From positions 1-63,929 of the forward strand of contig JADZED010000004.1 of NCBI GenBank assembly GCA_020850715.1: 63,929 nt of DNA. The letters run 5' to 3'. The stretch is from Acidobacteriota bacterium. Lineage in GTDB: Bacteria; Acidobacteriota; Vicinamibacteria; Vicinamibacterales; CAVVIG01. The translations under genes were made by a program, and so were the position numbers. The notes beneath the pieces are model-generated. The model had not been told where the DNA came from. It searched no databases and worked only from the letters and a program-made list of their open reading frames with translations. The number at the start of each line of letters is the position of its first letter. The stretch's first letter is position 1. Shown here piece by piece: positions 36,628 through 46,108 of the stretch.

Positions 36628-36656
36628 GCCGGCCCGGTGGCTGCGGCCGGGCCGGC
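36628..36656. terminator. GC-rich hairpin between radical SAM gene and pdxS
   Basis: Perfect 10-bp arms (36628-36637 and 36647-36656) with a 9-nt loop, 91 bp after the radical SAM stop and 170 bp before pdxS. There is no T tract. It may be a terminator or a leader structure of pdxS. Confidence 0.35.
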
Positions 36657-36825
36657 GGTCCGCTCACGCCGAGCGAGGACCAGATCGCCGGGCGCGGCGC
36701 CGGATGGCACGGTGCGAAACGCGAGCTCTCGGGAACAGCCGAGCGCCGGGGCCATGCTCGCCGGTGGGGGGCGCCGCCAGGCGATCCTCGAGCGGCGTGG
36801 ACGGGCCACCAAGTGAGGTGAGGCG

Positions 36826-37743
36826 ATGGGAGAGACGGCCAACAACTCCGGCCTGCGGCTCAAGACCGGGCTGGCGGAAATGCTCAAGGGCGGCGTGATC
36901 ATGGACGTGACCACCGCGCGCCAGGCCGCGATCGCCGAGGAAGCGGGCGCGGTGGCGGTGATGGCGCTCGAGCGCATCCCGGCGCAGATTCGCGCCGAAG
37001 GCGGCGTGGCGCGGATGGCGGCGCCCGGGAAGATCCGCGAAATCATGGCCGCGGTCTCGATCCCGGTGATGGCCAAGTGCCGCATCGGCCACTTCGCCGA
37101 GGCGCAGGTCCTGCAGGAGCTGGGGGTCGACTACGTCGACGAGTCGGAGGTGCTGACGCCGGCCGACGCGTCGCACCATGTGGACAAGCACGCCTTCACC
37201 GTCCCGTTCGTCTGCGGCGCGCGCGACCTGGGCGAGGCGCTGCGGCGCGTCGCCGAAGGGGCGGCCCTCATCCGGACGAAAGGGGAGGCGGGGACCGGCG
37301 ACATCGTGCACGCGGTCTTCCACCTCCGCACGATCGTCCGCGACATCAGAGCGCTCGGCGTGCTCGACGAGGCCGAGCTGTTCGCCAGAGCCAAGGAGCT
37401 GCAGGCGCCGCACGAGCTCGTGCGCAGCGTCGCGCGCAGTGGACGGCTGCCGGTGCCGAACTTCTGCGCCGGTGGCATCGCCACGCCGGCCGATGCGGCG
37501 CTGGTGATGCAGCTCGGCGCCGAGGCGGTCTTCGTCGGCAGCGGCATCTTCATGGCCAACTCCACCGACTTCGCTCCCGAGGAGGACGCGATCCGCCGGG
37601 CGCAGGCGATCGTCGCGGCGACAGCCCACGCCGAAGATCCGAAGGCGGTGCTCGAGGCCAGCGCCGAGGCGGCCAGCGCGATGAAAGGGATCGGCGCGTC
37701 GGCGCTCGCCGGGGCGCAGCTGCTGCAGACCCGCGGCATCTGA
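36826..37743 (+). CDS. pdxS: Pyridoxal 5'-phosphate synthase subunit PdxS
   Basis: A 305-residue TIM-barrel synthase that makes PLP from ribose 5-phosphate (or ribulose 5-phosphate), glyceraldehyde 3-phosphate and ammonia. The Schiff-base lysine is K84 in [14 protein letters not shown]; the second catalytic lysine is K152 in [11 protein letters not shown]. Conserved blocks [46 protein letters not shown] and near-standard length support the call. Start ATG 36826 follows GTGAGGCG. It partners with the PdxT glutaminase encoded 13 bp downstream. Confidence 0.97.
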   Translation: MGETANNSGLRLKTGLAEMLKGGVIMDVTTARQAAIAEEAGAVAVMALERIPAQIRAEGGVARMAAPGKIREIMAAVSIPVMAKCRIGHFAEAQVLQELGVDYVDESEVLTPADASHHVDKHAFTVPFVCGARDLGEALRRVAEGAALIRTKGEAGTGDIVHAVFHLRTIVRDIRALGVLDEAELFARAKELQAPHELVRSVARSGRLPVPNFCAGGIATPADAALVMQLGAEAVFVGSGIFMANSTDFAPEEDAIRRAQAIVAATAHAEDPKAVLEASAEAASAMKGIGASALAGAQLLQTRGI

Positions 37744-37756
37744 AAGGGGGACGGCC

Positions 37757-38398
37757 ATGCCCGTGAGACACATTCCGCAGCCCGTGGTCGGCGTGCTCGC
37801 GTTGCAGGGCGATTTCGAGGCGCACCGCCACCGGCTGGCGGCGCTCGGCGCGGTCGTGCGGCTGGTGAAGATGCCCGACCAGTTCCGCGAGATCGACGGA
37901 CTGGTCATTCCCGGCGGGGAGTCGACCAATTTCCTGCGGCTGCTCGGCGGCCAGGGGATGGCGGCGCTGCGCGCGTGCGTGCGCGCCCGGCCGGTGTTTG
38001 GCACCTGCGCCGGCGCGATCCTGCTGGCCGCGGAAGTCGAGAACCCCGCCCAGCCGGCGCTCGGCGCGATCGACATCCGCATCCGGCGCAACGCCTACGG
38101 CCGGCAGATCGACAGCTTCATCGGCCAGGGGCGGATCGACGATCAGGCGTGCGAGATGGTGTTCATCCGCGCGCCGCGGATCGTCCGCGTCGGTCCACGC
38201 GTGGAGATCGTGGCGGCGCTCGACGCGCAGCCCGTCGCGGTCCGCCAGGGCACCGCGATGGCTGCCACGTTCCACCCGGAGCTGTCCGACGATCCGCGGC
38301 TGCACGAGATGTTTCTCGGGATCGTCGCCAGGAACTTCGCCGCGGCGCGCGATCTCAGCGCGATCGACCGCGGCGCCCAGCATCCGCGAACAGCGTGA
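37757..38398 (+). CDS. pdxT: Pyridoxal 5'-phosphate synthase glutaminase subunit PdxT
   Basis: A 213-residue class I glutamine amidotransferase supplying ammonia to PdxS. The catalytic Cys is C84 in FGTCAGAILLA; the catalytic His is H173 and the Glu follows in FHPEL. GVLALQGDFEAHRHRL and PGGESTNFLRLL are family motifs, although the usual GGESTT reads GGESTN here. Shine-Dalgarno AAAGGGGG is close to the ATG. It forms the 12+12 PLP synthase complex with PdxS. Confidence 0.95.
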   Translation: MPVRHIPQPVVGVLALQGDFEAHRHRLAALGAVVRLVKMPDQFREIDGLVIPGGESTNFLRLLGGQGMAALRACVRARPVFGTCAGAILLAAEVENPAQPALGAIDIRIRRNAYGRQIDSFIGQGRIDDQACEMVFIRAPRIVRVGPRVEIVAALDAQPVAVRQGTAMAATFHPELSDDPRLHEMFLGIVARNFAAARDLSAIDRGAQHPRTA

Positions 38399-38744
38399 CC
38401 GTCGCCGTCGTGGCCGCCAGCTCGCGCCCTGCTTCGCCCTTCAGCACGACGCGGACGTCGTAGACGCCCGCCGGCAGTCCGCGGAGCTCGAACACGTTGA
38501 CGCGCGGCGCGCGGGCGCCGTCCAGCTCGATCTCGCTGCTGCGATAGAAGCGATCCGATTCGGCGATCACTTCGATCGCGCGGTGCTCCCGGTCGACATC
38601 GACCCTCGTTGTCACCCACACCTTCGTCGACGCAAGCCCGATGGTCGGCGAGACGTGCATCCGGAGGCAGGTGTGGCTCGATGCGGCCGCGGAGAGCGCA
38701 GCCGGCAGCGCGAAGAGAAGCGCCCCGATCGCGGCGGGCGTCAC
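38355..38744 (-). CDS. Exported hypothetical protein
   Basis: About 129 residues from GTG 38744, with a hydrophobic leader (PAAIGALLFALPAALSAAA). A beta-rich body follows (LRMHVSPTIGLASTKVWVTTRVDVD, EVIAESDRFYRSSEIELDGARAP, LRGLPAGVYDVRVVLKGEAG) that resembles a small Ig-like or CARDB-like sandwich. The frame extends upstream to 38849, but that part is repeat-like and has no start signal. The C-terminus overlaps the 3' end of pdxT on the other strand by 44 bp. Family and function are not recognised. Confidence 0.6.
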   Translation of the reverse strand: MTPAAIGALLFALPAALSAAASSHTCLRMHVSPTIGLASTKVWVTTRVDVDREHRAIEVIAESDRFYRSSEIELDGARAPRVNVFELRGLPAGVYDVRVVLKGEAGRELAATTATVTLFADAGRRGRSR

Positions 38745-38872
38745 GGCCGCGACGCCTGCAAGCGGCGGACCCGAATGGAGGCGTGAAAACGTCGGAAACC
38801 CGGCGATGCCAGTTCCGGTCAAAGAACCAGGGGACTGGGCACCGGCCAAGGGCCAGGCTCCGGAGGCGCGGC

Positions 38873-39931
38873 CTATCTGAGCGCCGGCAGCAGCACCCGC
38901 GTCACCCAGAGGAACTGCGGCGCTATCTCCAGCGCACGCTGATAGGCGCGGCGCGCGCCGACCCCGTCGCCGCGCTGCGCGAGCAGGCGCCCGAGCCAGG
39001 CCGATGCGTCGGCGTCGTTCCAGGCCGGCCAGGGATCGTCGCCGGCGGGTTCAGACGACGCCAACAGCTGCTGCGCCCGCCGCAACTGCCGCTCGGCCGC
39101 CTCGAGTCCACCCGGGGCGCCTGGGGCGAGGGCGCCCGCCACGCCGGTGAGAAAGACCACACGCCCGCTGTCGGGTGCCAGTTGCTGCGCCTCGCGCATC
39201 TCGGCGGCGATCTCGGCTGCCAGGCCGGCATCCGGTTCCCCCTTCAGGGCCAGCCGCAGGGCGTACATCGACGCGCGGAAGGCATGGGTGTCGGCCGTTG
39301 CCGGCAGATGATCGATCCGCCGAATCGCGGTGTCGATCCGCGCGCCGGCGTCGGCAGGCGCCGCCGCTGCCTGCGCGATCGTCTCGAACGTGGCCGAGGC
39401 TGCGGCAATCGCCGCCCAGTCGGTCAACCGTCGCGCCTCGTCGGCAATTGCCGCCAAGGCGTCGAGATCGTTGGCGCGGCGAGCGGCCTCGATCCGTCCG
39501 CGCATCGCATCGAGCGCCGGCCGGCCGAAGCCCGACTTGGCCGAGCCTGCGAAGTCCGGCTTCAGTCCGCCACCGGCCTCTGCAGCGCGGGCGGCGTCCG
39601 GGTTCAGCCGGACGCCCTCCTTCCGGTTCAAGAACGCGAAGACGAGCGCGAGATCCGCATCGCTCACCTCGGCGCGCGACATTGCCGGCATGTGGCCGAT
39701 GCCCTGCCGGACGATGGCCGTCAGCTGCGGGAGATCGTAGGGGAGCGGCACGAGCACCGGCCCCGGGCCGTCCCCGTTGCCGCCCGGGCCATGGCACATC
39801 TCGCAGCCCGCCCGTTCCAGCGCCGCCCTCGCATCGTCCTGCCCCGCGGCAGGGAGGGCGACCAGCAGCAGCCCGACCAACGCGGCAGCGCCGAAGCCGC
39901 GCACGACCGCGGCAGGCCTGGCGGCCCGCAC
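38873..39931 (-). CDS. Cytochrome c with C-terminal TPR-like region
   Basis: A 352-residue exported protein. After a signal peptide (GFGAAALVGLLLVALPAAGQ), a class I cytochrome c domain carries the heme motif CEMCHGPGGNGDGPG. Met-containing IGHMPAMSRAEVSDADLALVFAFL supplies the sixth ligand region. The rest (residues about 130-350) is Ala-rich and helical like tetratricopeptide repeats (GLEAAERQLRRAQQLLA, VGARRAYQRALEIAP). GTG 39931 shares its first base with the stop of the PQQ dehydrogenase gene. It is probably the electron acceptor of that dehydrogenase. Confidence 0.82.
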   Translation of the reverse strand: MRAARPAAVVRGFGAAALVGLLLVALPAAGQDDARAALERAGCEMCHGPGGNGDGPGPVLVPLPYDLPQLTAIVRQGIGHMPAMSRAEVSDADLALVFAFLNRKEGVRLNPDAARAAEAGGGLKPDFAGSAKSGFGRPALDAMRGRIEAARRANDLDALAAIADEARRLTDWAAIAAASATFETIAQAAAAPADAGARIDTAIRRIDHLPATADTHAFRASMYALRLALKGEPDAGLAAEIAAEMREAQQLAPDSGRVVFLTGVAGALAPGAPGGLEAAERQLRRAQQLLASSEPAGDDPWPAWNDADASAWLGRLLAQRGDGVGARRAYQRALEIAPQFLWVTRVLLPALR

Positions 39932-41874
39932 TACTCGCGGTCCCCGGGCAGCGCGAAGGCCCGCAGCGTCGCCTCCTCGCGCCGGCCGGTCGCGACGACG
40001 ACGAACTGCTTCCCCGAACGCGTCTGGTAGGTCATCGGCGTGCCGGTCGTCTCGAGCGTCGGGGCGCTCCACAGCTCCCGGCCGCTGGTCTTGTCGACGG
40101 CGTGAAACGCAAGGTCGCCGCCGCCGACGAAGATCAAGCCGCCCTTGGTGACCAGCGCGCCGGCGGGCCCCTGCGCGCCGAGCGGGCCGTCGTACTTCAC
40201 GCCGAGGCTCTCGAGCTCCTGCCGCAGATCCGGCATGTCGCCGAACGGCACGCGCCAGGCGAGTTCCCCCTTGTTCAGATCGATCGCGACGAGCCGCGCG
40301 TACGGCGGCTTGAAGAACGGGATCGACGTCCGGAAGCCAGCCGTCAGCCCGCGGTTGGTGTAGTCGGCATCCACTTCGGCCGCACGCGCGCCCGCACGCT
40401 CGCGATCGAACTTCTGGATCCGCGAGACGGCGCCGAGACCGACCGACTTCAGGTACAGCATGCCGGTTTCCGGATCGAAGGCGCCCCCGCCCCAGTTCGC
40501 ACCGCCCCAGACGCCGGGTCGCACGATCGTCCCTTCCATCGAAGGCGGTGTGTAGAGCGGGCCCATTCGGAACGGGCTCATCGCGGCCTGCGCTTCCGCC
40601 TTCAGCTCAGGCGTCAGATCGAACGCATCCTCGAGCGACACGCCCTGTTCGGTGAAGGCGGGCGGGCGGGTCGGAAACGGCTGCGTCGCCGAGGTCTCCT
40701 CGCCGGGGACGTCGCTCTGCGGCACCGGACGCTCTTCAATCGGCCAGACCGGGTCGCCCGTCACGCGATCGAACACGAACGCGAAGCCCTGCTTGGTGAG
40801 TTGCACGACCGCGTCGATCCGCCGGCCGCCGACGGTGATCGTGACCAGGTTGGGCGGGGCGGGCGGGTCGTAGTCCCACAGCCCGTGGTGGACGATCTGG
40901 AAGTGCCACTTGCGCTGGCCGGTGGCGGCGTCGAGGCACACGAGCGTCTCGGCGAACAGGCCGTCGCCGAGGCGGCGTCCGCCGTAGTAGTCGTTGCTCG
41001 GCGTGCTCACCGGCAGGTAGAGCAGCCCGCGGGCCTCGTCGAGCGTCATCGGGGCCCACACGTTGGTGTGGCCCGTGAACGACCACGACTCGTTCTTCCA
41101 CGTCTTGTTGCCGAACTCGCCCGCCTGCGGAATCGTGTGGAAGCTCCACGCCGGCTTTCCCGTGCGCGCGTCGAACGCGCGGACGTCGCCCGGCGGATCG
41201 CGGCGGTACGACAGGCGATCGCCGACGCCGCTGCCGACGATCACCAGGTCCCGGTAGACGACCGGCGGCGAGGTGTTCGCGTAGTGCGCCTTGTCAATCG
41301 CCCAGATCAGCCCCTCGCCCAGATCGACCGCGCCGCGATCGCCGAACGACTCGACGGGCCGTCCGGTCTTCGCGTCGAGGCAGATGAGGTGATAGCGGCT
41401 GTTCATGAAGATGCGCAGCGCGCCGCCGTCGCGCCACGCGGCGACGCCGCGGTGCACGAACCCCTGGCCGCTCGACGGCATCCCTTCCTCGTAGGCGTGC
41501 GGATCGTAGGCCCAGAGCTCTGTGCCGGTTTCCGCGTCGAGCGCGATCACGCGGTTGTAGGGGGTGCTGAAGTACAGCACGTTGTCGATCATGAGCGGCG
41601 TCGCCTGGAATGCACCGGGCGTCGTGCGGAACTCCGCGTTGGGCGTCTCACCGGACTTCCATTCCCAGGCGGGCGCCAGGCGCGAGACCGTGTCCCGGTC
41701 GATCTGAGTGAGGGCTGAGTACTTCATCCCGCCCTGATCGCCGCCGTAGTAGGGCCACTCGACGGCCCCGGAGGTCTGGGCCGAGCCCGGGGCGGGGAGG
41801 ACGCAGAGGGCGCCGAGGGCGCCGAGGGCGCAGAACAGGAGGGTTGTCAGCCGGCCGCTCGCGCTACTGGCCAC
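39931..41874 (-). CDS. PQQ-dependent dehydrogenase (quinoprotein, eight-bladed propeller)
   Basis: A 647-residue periplasmic quinoprotein. A signal peptide is followed by propeller blades with WPYYGGDQGGMKYSALTQID, NRVIALDAETGTELWAYDP, LICLDAKTGRPVESFGD and DVRAFDARTGKPAWSFHT. The substrate/PQQ region shows NKTWKNESWSFTGHTNVWAP and HHGLWDYDPPAPPNL. Similar proteins oxidise sugars or alcohols. GTG 41874 overlaps the amidohydrolase stop by 11 bp and the gene is followed by the cytochrome c gene, so all three form one operon. The leader peptide contains a 9-bp in-frame repeat (see findings). Confidence 0.9.
   Translation of the reverse strand: MASSASGRLTTLLFCALGALGALCVLPAPGSAQTSGAVEWPYYGGDQGGMKYSALTQIDRDTVSRLAPAWEWKSGETPNAEFRTTPGAFQATPLMIDNVLYFSTPYNRVIALDAETGTELWAYDPHAYEEGMPSSGQGFVHRGVAAWRDGGALRIFMNSRYHLICLDAKTGRPVESFGDRGAVDLGEGLIWAIDKAHYANTSPPVVYRDLVIVGSGVGDRLSYRRDPPGDVRAFDARTGKPAWSFHTIPQAGEFGNKTWKNESWSFTGHTNVWAPMTLDEARGLLYLPVSTPSNDYYGGRRLGDGLFAETLVCLDAATGQRKWHFQIVHHGLWDYDPPAPPNLVTITVGGRRIDAVVQLTKQGFAFVFDRVTGDPVWPIEERPVPQSDVPGEETSATQPFPTRPPAFTEQGVSLEDAFDLTPELKAEAQAAMSPFRMGPLYTPPSMEGTIVRPGVWGGANWGGGAFDPETGMLYLKSVGLGAVSRIQKFDRERAGARAAEVDADYTNRGLTAGFRTSIPFFKPPYARLVAIDLNKGELAWRVPFGDMPDLRQELESLGVKYDGPLGAQGPAGALVTKGGLIFVGGGDLAFHAVDKTSGRELWSAPTLETTGTPMTYQTRSGKQFVVVATGRREEATLRAFALPGDRE
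41795..41835. repeat. In-frame 9-bp tandem repeat in PQQ dehydrogenase leader
   Basis: Near-perfect copies of a 9-bp unit (on the coding strand, GCCCTCGGC) encode Ala-Leu-Gly repeats in the hydrophobic core of the signal peptide. Copy changes would keep the reading frame. Confidence 0.5.
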
Positions 41875-43267
41875 TGGCCGCTCCCCTGGCCGCCGCGGGG
41901 CCGCCCTTGTACACGACGCCGTCCTTCACCACCGTCTGCACGCGCGACAGCGCCACGATGTCGAACAGGGGGTTGCCGTCGACGACGATGATGTCGGCGA
42001 GCTTGCCGGGCTCGATGGTGCCGACATTGCGGTTGCCGATGATGCCGGCGTTGACGCGCGTTGCCGCGCTGATCGCGCGCATCGGCGTCATGCCCAGATC
42101 GACGTGCACCTTGATCTCGCGCCAGAGCGCCTCGCTGTGAAAGTTCATCGGCGTGCCCGAGTCGGTGCCCATCCCCATGACCGCGCCGGCATCGAGGAAC
42201 TGCTTGACGCCGCGATCGCGGAAGAGCATCTCGCGGTCGGTCCGCTGGAAGTAGCCGAGCGACCACCAGTTCTTCAGCGAGTCCTGGACCTCGGCGTAGA
42301 TGTCCGGCCCGAACGCCGCCTTCAGTCCAGGATCGCGGAGCCGTTCGGGGAACGCCGCCGTGTCGGGATAGACCCACGCGCGGTGCGCGGCGGTCACGAC
42401 CACCGGACGCCCGGCGTTGACGATGTCGGTGATCAGCTGCTCGCTGTAGGGGGGCGCCGTGCCCGCCGAGCCGACGTGCTGCAGGACGTCGACGCCGGCC
42501 TCGAGCGCGTTGCGCACGTCGCGCTCGGCGTACACGTGCGCCATCACGCGAAGCCGGTTGCGGTGCGCGGCGTCGGCGATCGCCTGGTAGTCCTCGCGCG
42601 TCAGCCCCGAATGCGCCTTGATCACGTCGACCCCCGCCTTCGCGAGCCGGTCGACCTCCTGCGCCGCCTGCTCGGACGAGGTGACGCTCAGGCCGCCGAA
42701 GCCGAGCTGCATCGCGCCGGTGCCGGCGCCGCGCGCGATCCACGGCCCCGACACCATCATGCGGGGGCCCGGCACCTCGCCCTTCGCGATGCGGTCGCGG
42801 ATGCCCAGGATCGGCTCGAGCGGCGCGCCGAGATCGACGGCGCTGGTCACGCCGGCCATCAGCAGCTGTCTCGCCGAGATTTCCATCACGCGCGTCAGCA
42901 TCGCCGGTCCGCCGTGCGCGTTGATCCAGGGGAACCAGGTGTCGTACGACCCGTGTCCCAGCACGATCAGGTGCGCATGCGTTTCGATGAGGCCCGGGAG
43001 CATCGTCCGGCCGCTGGTGTCGATGACGGTGGCGCCGGGCGGGATGCGGATCTCGGAAGCCGGACCGGCGGCCACAATCTTGTTGCCCTCGACGAGCACG
43101 ACGGCGTTGTGGATCGGCGGAACTTCGTAGCCGGTCAGCAGCATGCCGCCGGCGAGCGCGAGCATCTTCGGCGTCTGTGCCGGCAGCAGGCCGGCGGCGC
43201 AGAGCGCAAACACGAGCGTCAGCGCGGCGCGCACGGCGCCGCGGAGCGGGTGGGGACGGGTGGTCAC
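41864..43267 (-). CDS. Exported amidohydrolase (prolidase/imidazolonepropionase-like)
   Basis: A 467-residue protein with a signal peptide (ALTLVFALCAAGLLPAQ). It has an amidohydrolase TIM barrel: metal motif LIETHAHLIVLGH, the likely carboxylated lysine in VDVIKAHSG, VMAHVYAERD, VLQHVGSAG, and the catalytic Asp in GMGTDSGTP. PGKLADIIVVDGNPL is the C-terminal beta-sandwich signature. GTG 43267 begins an operon leading into the PQQ dehydrogenase. Many such proteins act on prolyl dipeptides or xenobiotic amides; the substrate is unknown. Confidence 0.9.
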   Translation of the reverse strand: MTTRPHPLRGAVRAALTLVFALCAAGLLPAQTPKMLALAGGMLLTGYEVPPIHNAVVLVEGNKIVAAGPASEIRIPPGATVIDTSGRTMLPGLIETHAHLIVLGHGSYDTWFPWINAHGGPAMLTRVMEISARQLLMAGVTSAVDLGAPLEPILGIRDRIAKGEVPGPRMMVSGPWIARGAGTGAMQLGFGGLSVTSSEQAAQEVDRLAKAGVDVIKAHSGLTREDYQAIADAAHRNRLRVMAHVYAERDVRNALEAGVDVLQHVGSAGTAPPYSEQLITDIVNAGRPVVVTAAHRAWVYPDTAAFPERLRDPGLKAAFGPDIYAEVQDSLKNWWSLGYFQRTDREMLFRDRGVKQFLDAGAVMGMGTDSGTPMNFHSEALWREIKVHVDLGMTPMRAISAATRVNAGIIGNRNVGTIEPGKLADIIVVDGNPLFDIVALSRVQTVVKDGVVYKGGPAAARGAASGQ

Positions 43268-43394
43268 GGCTGGCTCCTGGGCATTGAGGTGGACAGATTA
43301 TAGGGCCTTGGGACGCGGTTGCCGGCCGTGGATCCGGCGCAGGGCGCGCGGCCGGCCGGAGAGCCGGGCCCCGAGGACCAACGGCCGCGCCGCG

Positions 43395-44135
43395 TCAGTA
43401 CCAGTCGAGCAGCCGCACCTCGACGCTCGATCCCTTCAGCGCCGCCTGGAACTCCTCCGGACTCTGACCCTGGTAGTGATAGGGAATCACGACCTTCGGC
43501 ATGAACGCCCGCACGCACGCGGCGGCCTCGGCCGGCGTCATCGTGTACGGCAGGTTCATGGGGATGAACGCGACATCGACGGCCGTCAGGGCTTTCATTT
43601 CCGGCGTGCACTCGGTATCGCCCGCGACATAGAGCCGGACGCCCCCGAGCGTGAGCAGATAGCCGTTCCCGCGCCCCTTGGTGTGAAAGAGCTGGCCGGC
43701 CGACGGCCCGCGCTGCAGGTTGTACATCGGGACGGCTTCGATGCGAACGCCGGCGACCGTCCGGCTCTCGCCGTTGGCGAGCACCTCGACCGGCGGCGGC
43801 ACCCTGCCACCGACCTGGGCCTGCGCGGCCGCCGGCATCACGACCGGCGCCCCCGGCTTGCGCACCTGCGCGATCAGGTCCGGGTTCAGGTGATCGCCGT
43901 GCACGTCGGTTACGAGCACGAGGTCCGCCTTCTTCGCCGCCGAAAAATCTCCCTGGGCTGGATCGACCTGGATGACCCGGCCGGCCTGCTCGATCTGCAC
44001 GCTCGCGTGCTGGATGGGTGTGATCGTGATGTCGCCGCCGGTCGCCGCAAACGTCGTGCTCGCGGCCGGGGCCTGCGCGTACAACGCTGCGGGCGCCAGA
44101 GCCAGTCCGATGATCAGCACGGTTCGTCCTCTCAT
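43395..44135 (-). CDS. Exported MBL-fold metallo-hydrolase
   Basis: A 246-residue protein with a signal peptide (VLIIGLALAPAALYAQ). The metallo-beta-lactamase core includes ITPIQHASVQIE, the motif TDVHGDHLNPD (H-x-x-D-H form of the HxHxDH site), YVAGDTECTPEM and PYHYQGQSPEEF. It resembles UlaG/RomA-like MBL proteins that hydrolyse phosphoesters or lactones. ATG 44135 follows GGAGG. It is separated from the operon at 38.9-43.3 kb by 127 bp. Confidence 0.85.
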   Translation of the reverse strand: MRGRTVLIIGLALAPAALYAQAPAASTTFAATGGDITITPIQHASVQIEQAGRVIQVDPAQGDFSAAKKADLVLVTDVHGDHLNPDLIAQVRKPGAPVVMPAAAQAQVGGRVPPPVEVLANGESRTVAGVRIEAVPMYNLQRGPSAGQLFHTKGRGNGYLLTLGGVRLYVAGDTECTPEMKALTAVDVAFIPMNLPYTMTPAEAAACVRAFMPKVVIPYHYQGQSPEEFQAALKGSSVEVRLLDWY

Positions 44136-44194
44136 TACGGAACCTCCAGGCGGACATTATTGCCTTTGCGCCGCCCGTCCGCTAACGTGTGCCC

Positions 44195-45949
44195 ATGAGA
44201 CGTCTGGTGCCTCTTGCCGCCCTCGTGCTGAGCGCGACGCTGGTCGCCCGGCAGCCGGCCGACTGGATTGCGGTCAGCAATGCCTACACGGGGAAGCTGC
44301 TCGCCATCGACATGAAGCACACCCCGGAGTTCGGCTCCGCGCAGGGGCTCGCCGAGTTCGACGCTCTGGTGTCGCAGCCGACCCGCGAGGACGACGACCG
44401 GCAACGCGCGGAGTACGACGCGTTGGCGCGGGAATTCGAGGCGGCGGCGGGCCGGCAGACGTCTGCGCAGGTGGCGCAGGATCTCCGCATCCTGGCCGAC
44501 CATGTCGAGTTGCAGTTGCGGCAGCAGGACTACGCCCGCGCCCACAAGGTGCCGTTCCTCAACGCGAGCGCCCTGGTGTTTGCCGGCCTCCGCCCGCTGC
44601 TCGACGAGCAGACGCCGGCGGCGCGCCGGGCGGCGGCCGTGACGCGCATTCGCAAGTACGCCGGGCTCGAGCCCGGCCATGAGCCCTACGCGAAGATTCT
44701 CCAGCGGCGCGTGGCCGAGCAGATGGCGGTGCCGGGCGCCGCCTATCCGGCGCGGGCGCAGATCGAGACCGAACTGGGGCGCAACGCCAGCTATGTCGAG
44801 GGGATTGCGGCGCTGCTGCAGAAGTACCAGTTGAAGGACTGGCAGCAGCCGCTCCAGACGCTCGAGCAGCAGCTCGCCGACTACGACCGCTGGATCAGGG
44901 AGAACGTCCTGCCGAAGGCACGGACCGATTTCCGTCTGCCGCCCGAAGAGTACGCACTCAATCTCGAGGCCTACGGCATCGACGTTCCCGCCGATCGGCT
45001 GGCGGCCATGGCGCACCAGGCATTCGCCGAACTGCAGTCTCAGATGGCGCCGCTGGCCGCGCAGATCGCGAAGCAGCGCGGCCTGGCGTCGAGCGACTAT
45101 CGCGACGTGATCCGGGAGCTCAAGAAGGAGCAGCTGGTCGGCGATGCGATCCTCCCGCTGTACCAGCAGCGGCTCAGGCAGGTCGAGGCGATCATCTCCG
45201 ACCGGAAGCTCGTCACGCTGCCCGAGCGCCCGGCGCGCATCCGCATCGCGAGCGCGGCCGAGACGGCGCAGCAGCCGGCGCCCCACATGGTGCCGCCGCC
45301 CTTCCTGCACAACACGGGGCAGAAAGGGGAGTTCGTCCTCCCGCTGAACATGCCTCCGGCGGCGGGAGCGACCGAGACCGAGCGCTACGACGACTTCACC
45401 TTCGACGCCGCCGCCTGGACGCTGGTCGCGCACGAAGCGCGGCCCGGCCACGAGCTGCAGTTCGCCTCGATGCTCGAGCGCGGCGTGTCGATGGCGCGCG
45501 TCCAGTACGCCTTCAACAGCACGAACGTGGAGGGTTGGGGGCTCTACGCCGAGTACCTCACGCGGCCGTTCATGCCGCCGGAAGGGCAGCTCATCTCGCT
45601 CGACTATCGCCTGCTGCGCGCGGCCCGCATGTTCCTCGACCCCGAGCTGCAATCGGGCAAGATCCAGCCCGAGGACGCCTATCGCGTGCTCGAGCAGGAT
45701 GTGGTGTCCTCGCATGCGTTCGCGCGCCAGGAGGTCGAGCGCTACCTCTATCGCTCGCCGGGACAGGCCACTACCTACTATTACGGCTTCAGCCGCCTGC
45801 TCGCGCTGCGGCAGGAGACCGAGGCGGCGCTCGGGCCGCGCTTCGACCAGAAGGCATTCCACGATTTCGTGCTCGCGCAGGGACTGTTGCCGCCCGCGCT
45901 GCTGCGGGAGGCCGTGATCGCCGAATTCATTCCGGCGCGCCAGCGATAG
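44195..45949 (+). CDS. Exported DUF885 (M-type zinc peptidase-like) protein
   Basis: A 584-residue protein with a signal peptide (RRLVPLAALVLSATLVA). DUF885 fills most of it, with the metalloprotease-like motif VAHEARPGHELQ (H413 onward) and NSTNVEGWGLYAEYL, where the Glu is the expected third ligand. The C-terminal helical motif RSPGQATTYYYGFSRLLALR is typical of the family. ATG 44195 is chosen; an in-frame GTG lies 6 nt upstream. Members are assumed peptidases; activity has not been shown for this gene. Confidence 0.88.
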   Translation: MRRLVPLAALVLSATLVARQPADWIAVSNAYTGKLLAIDMKHTPEFGSAQGLAEFDALVSQPTREDDDRQRAEYDALAREFEAAAGRQTSAQVAQDLRILADHVELQLRQQDYARAHKVPFLNASALVFAGLRPLLDEQTPAARRAAAVTRIRKYAGLEPGHEPYAKILQRRVAEQMAVPGAAYPARAQIETELGRNASYVEGIAALLQKYQLKDWQQPLQTLEQQLADYDRWIRENVLPKARTDFRLPPEEYALNLEAYGIDVPADRLAAMAHQAFAELQSQMAPLAAQIAKQRGLASSDYRDVIRELKKEQLVGDAILPLYQQRLRQVEAIISDRKLVTLPERPARIRIASAAETAQQPAPHMVPPPFLHNTGQKGEFVLPLNMPPAAGATETERYDDFTFDAAAWTLVAHEARPGHELQFASMLERGVSMARVQYAFNSTNVEGWGLYAEYLTRPFMPPEGQLISLDYRLLRAARMFLDPELQSGKIQPEDAYRVLEQDVVSSHAFARQEVERYLYRSPGQATTYYYGFSRLLALRQETEAALGPRFDQKAFHDFVLAQGLLPPALLREAVIAEFIPARQR

Positions 45950-46108
45950 TCCCGGGGCGCGCACTCGAACCGGTCCTCCTTCGGCCGTGTCGGGTGTTTA
46001 CCTGGTTCCCGTCGCTCGAGCTTTCACAGATGATCGCGTGACGGCGCGATCCGTCGTTGCGCGCGGGCCGGGCGGGCAGTATGAATGGCAATCCCAGGAG
46101 GGGCGGCC

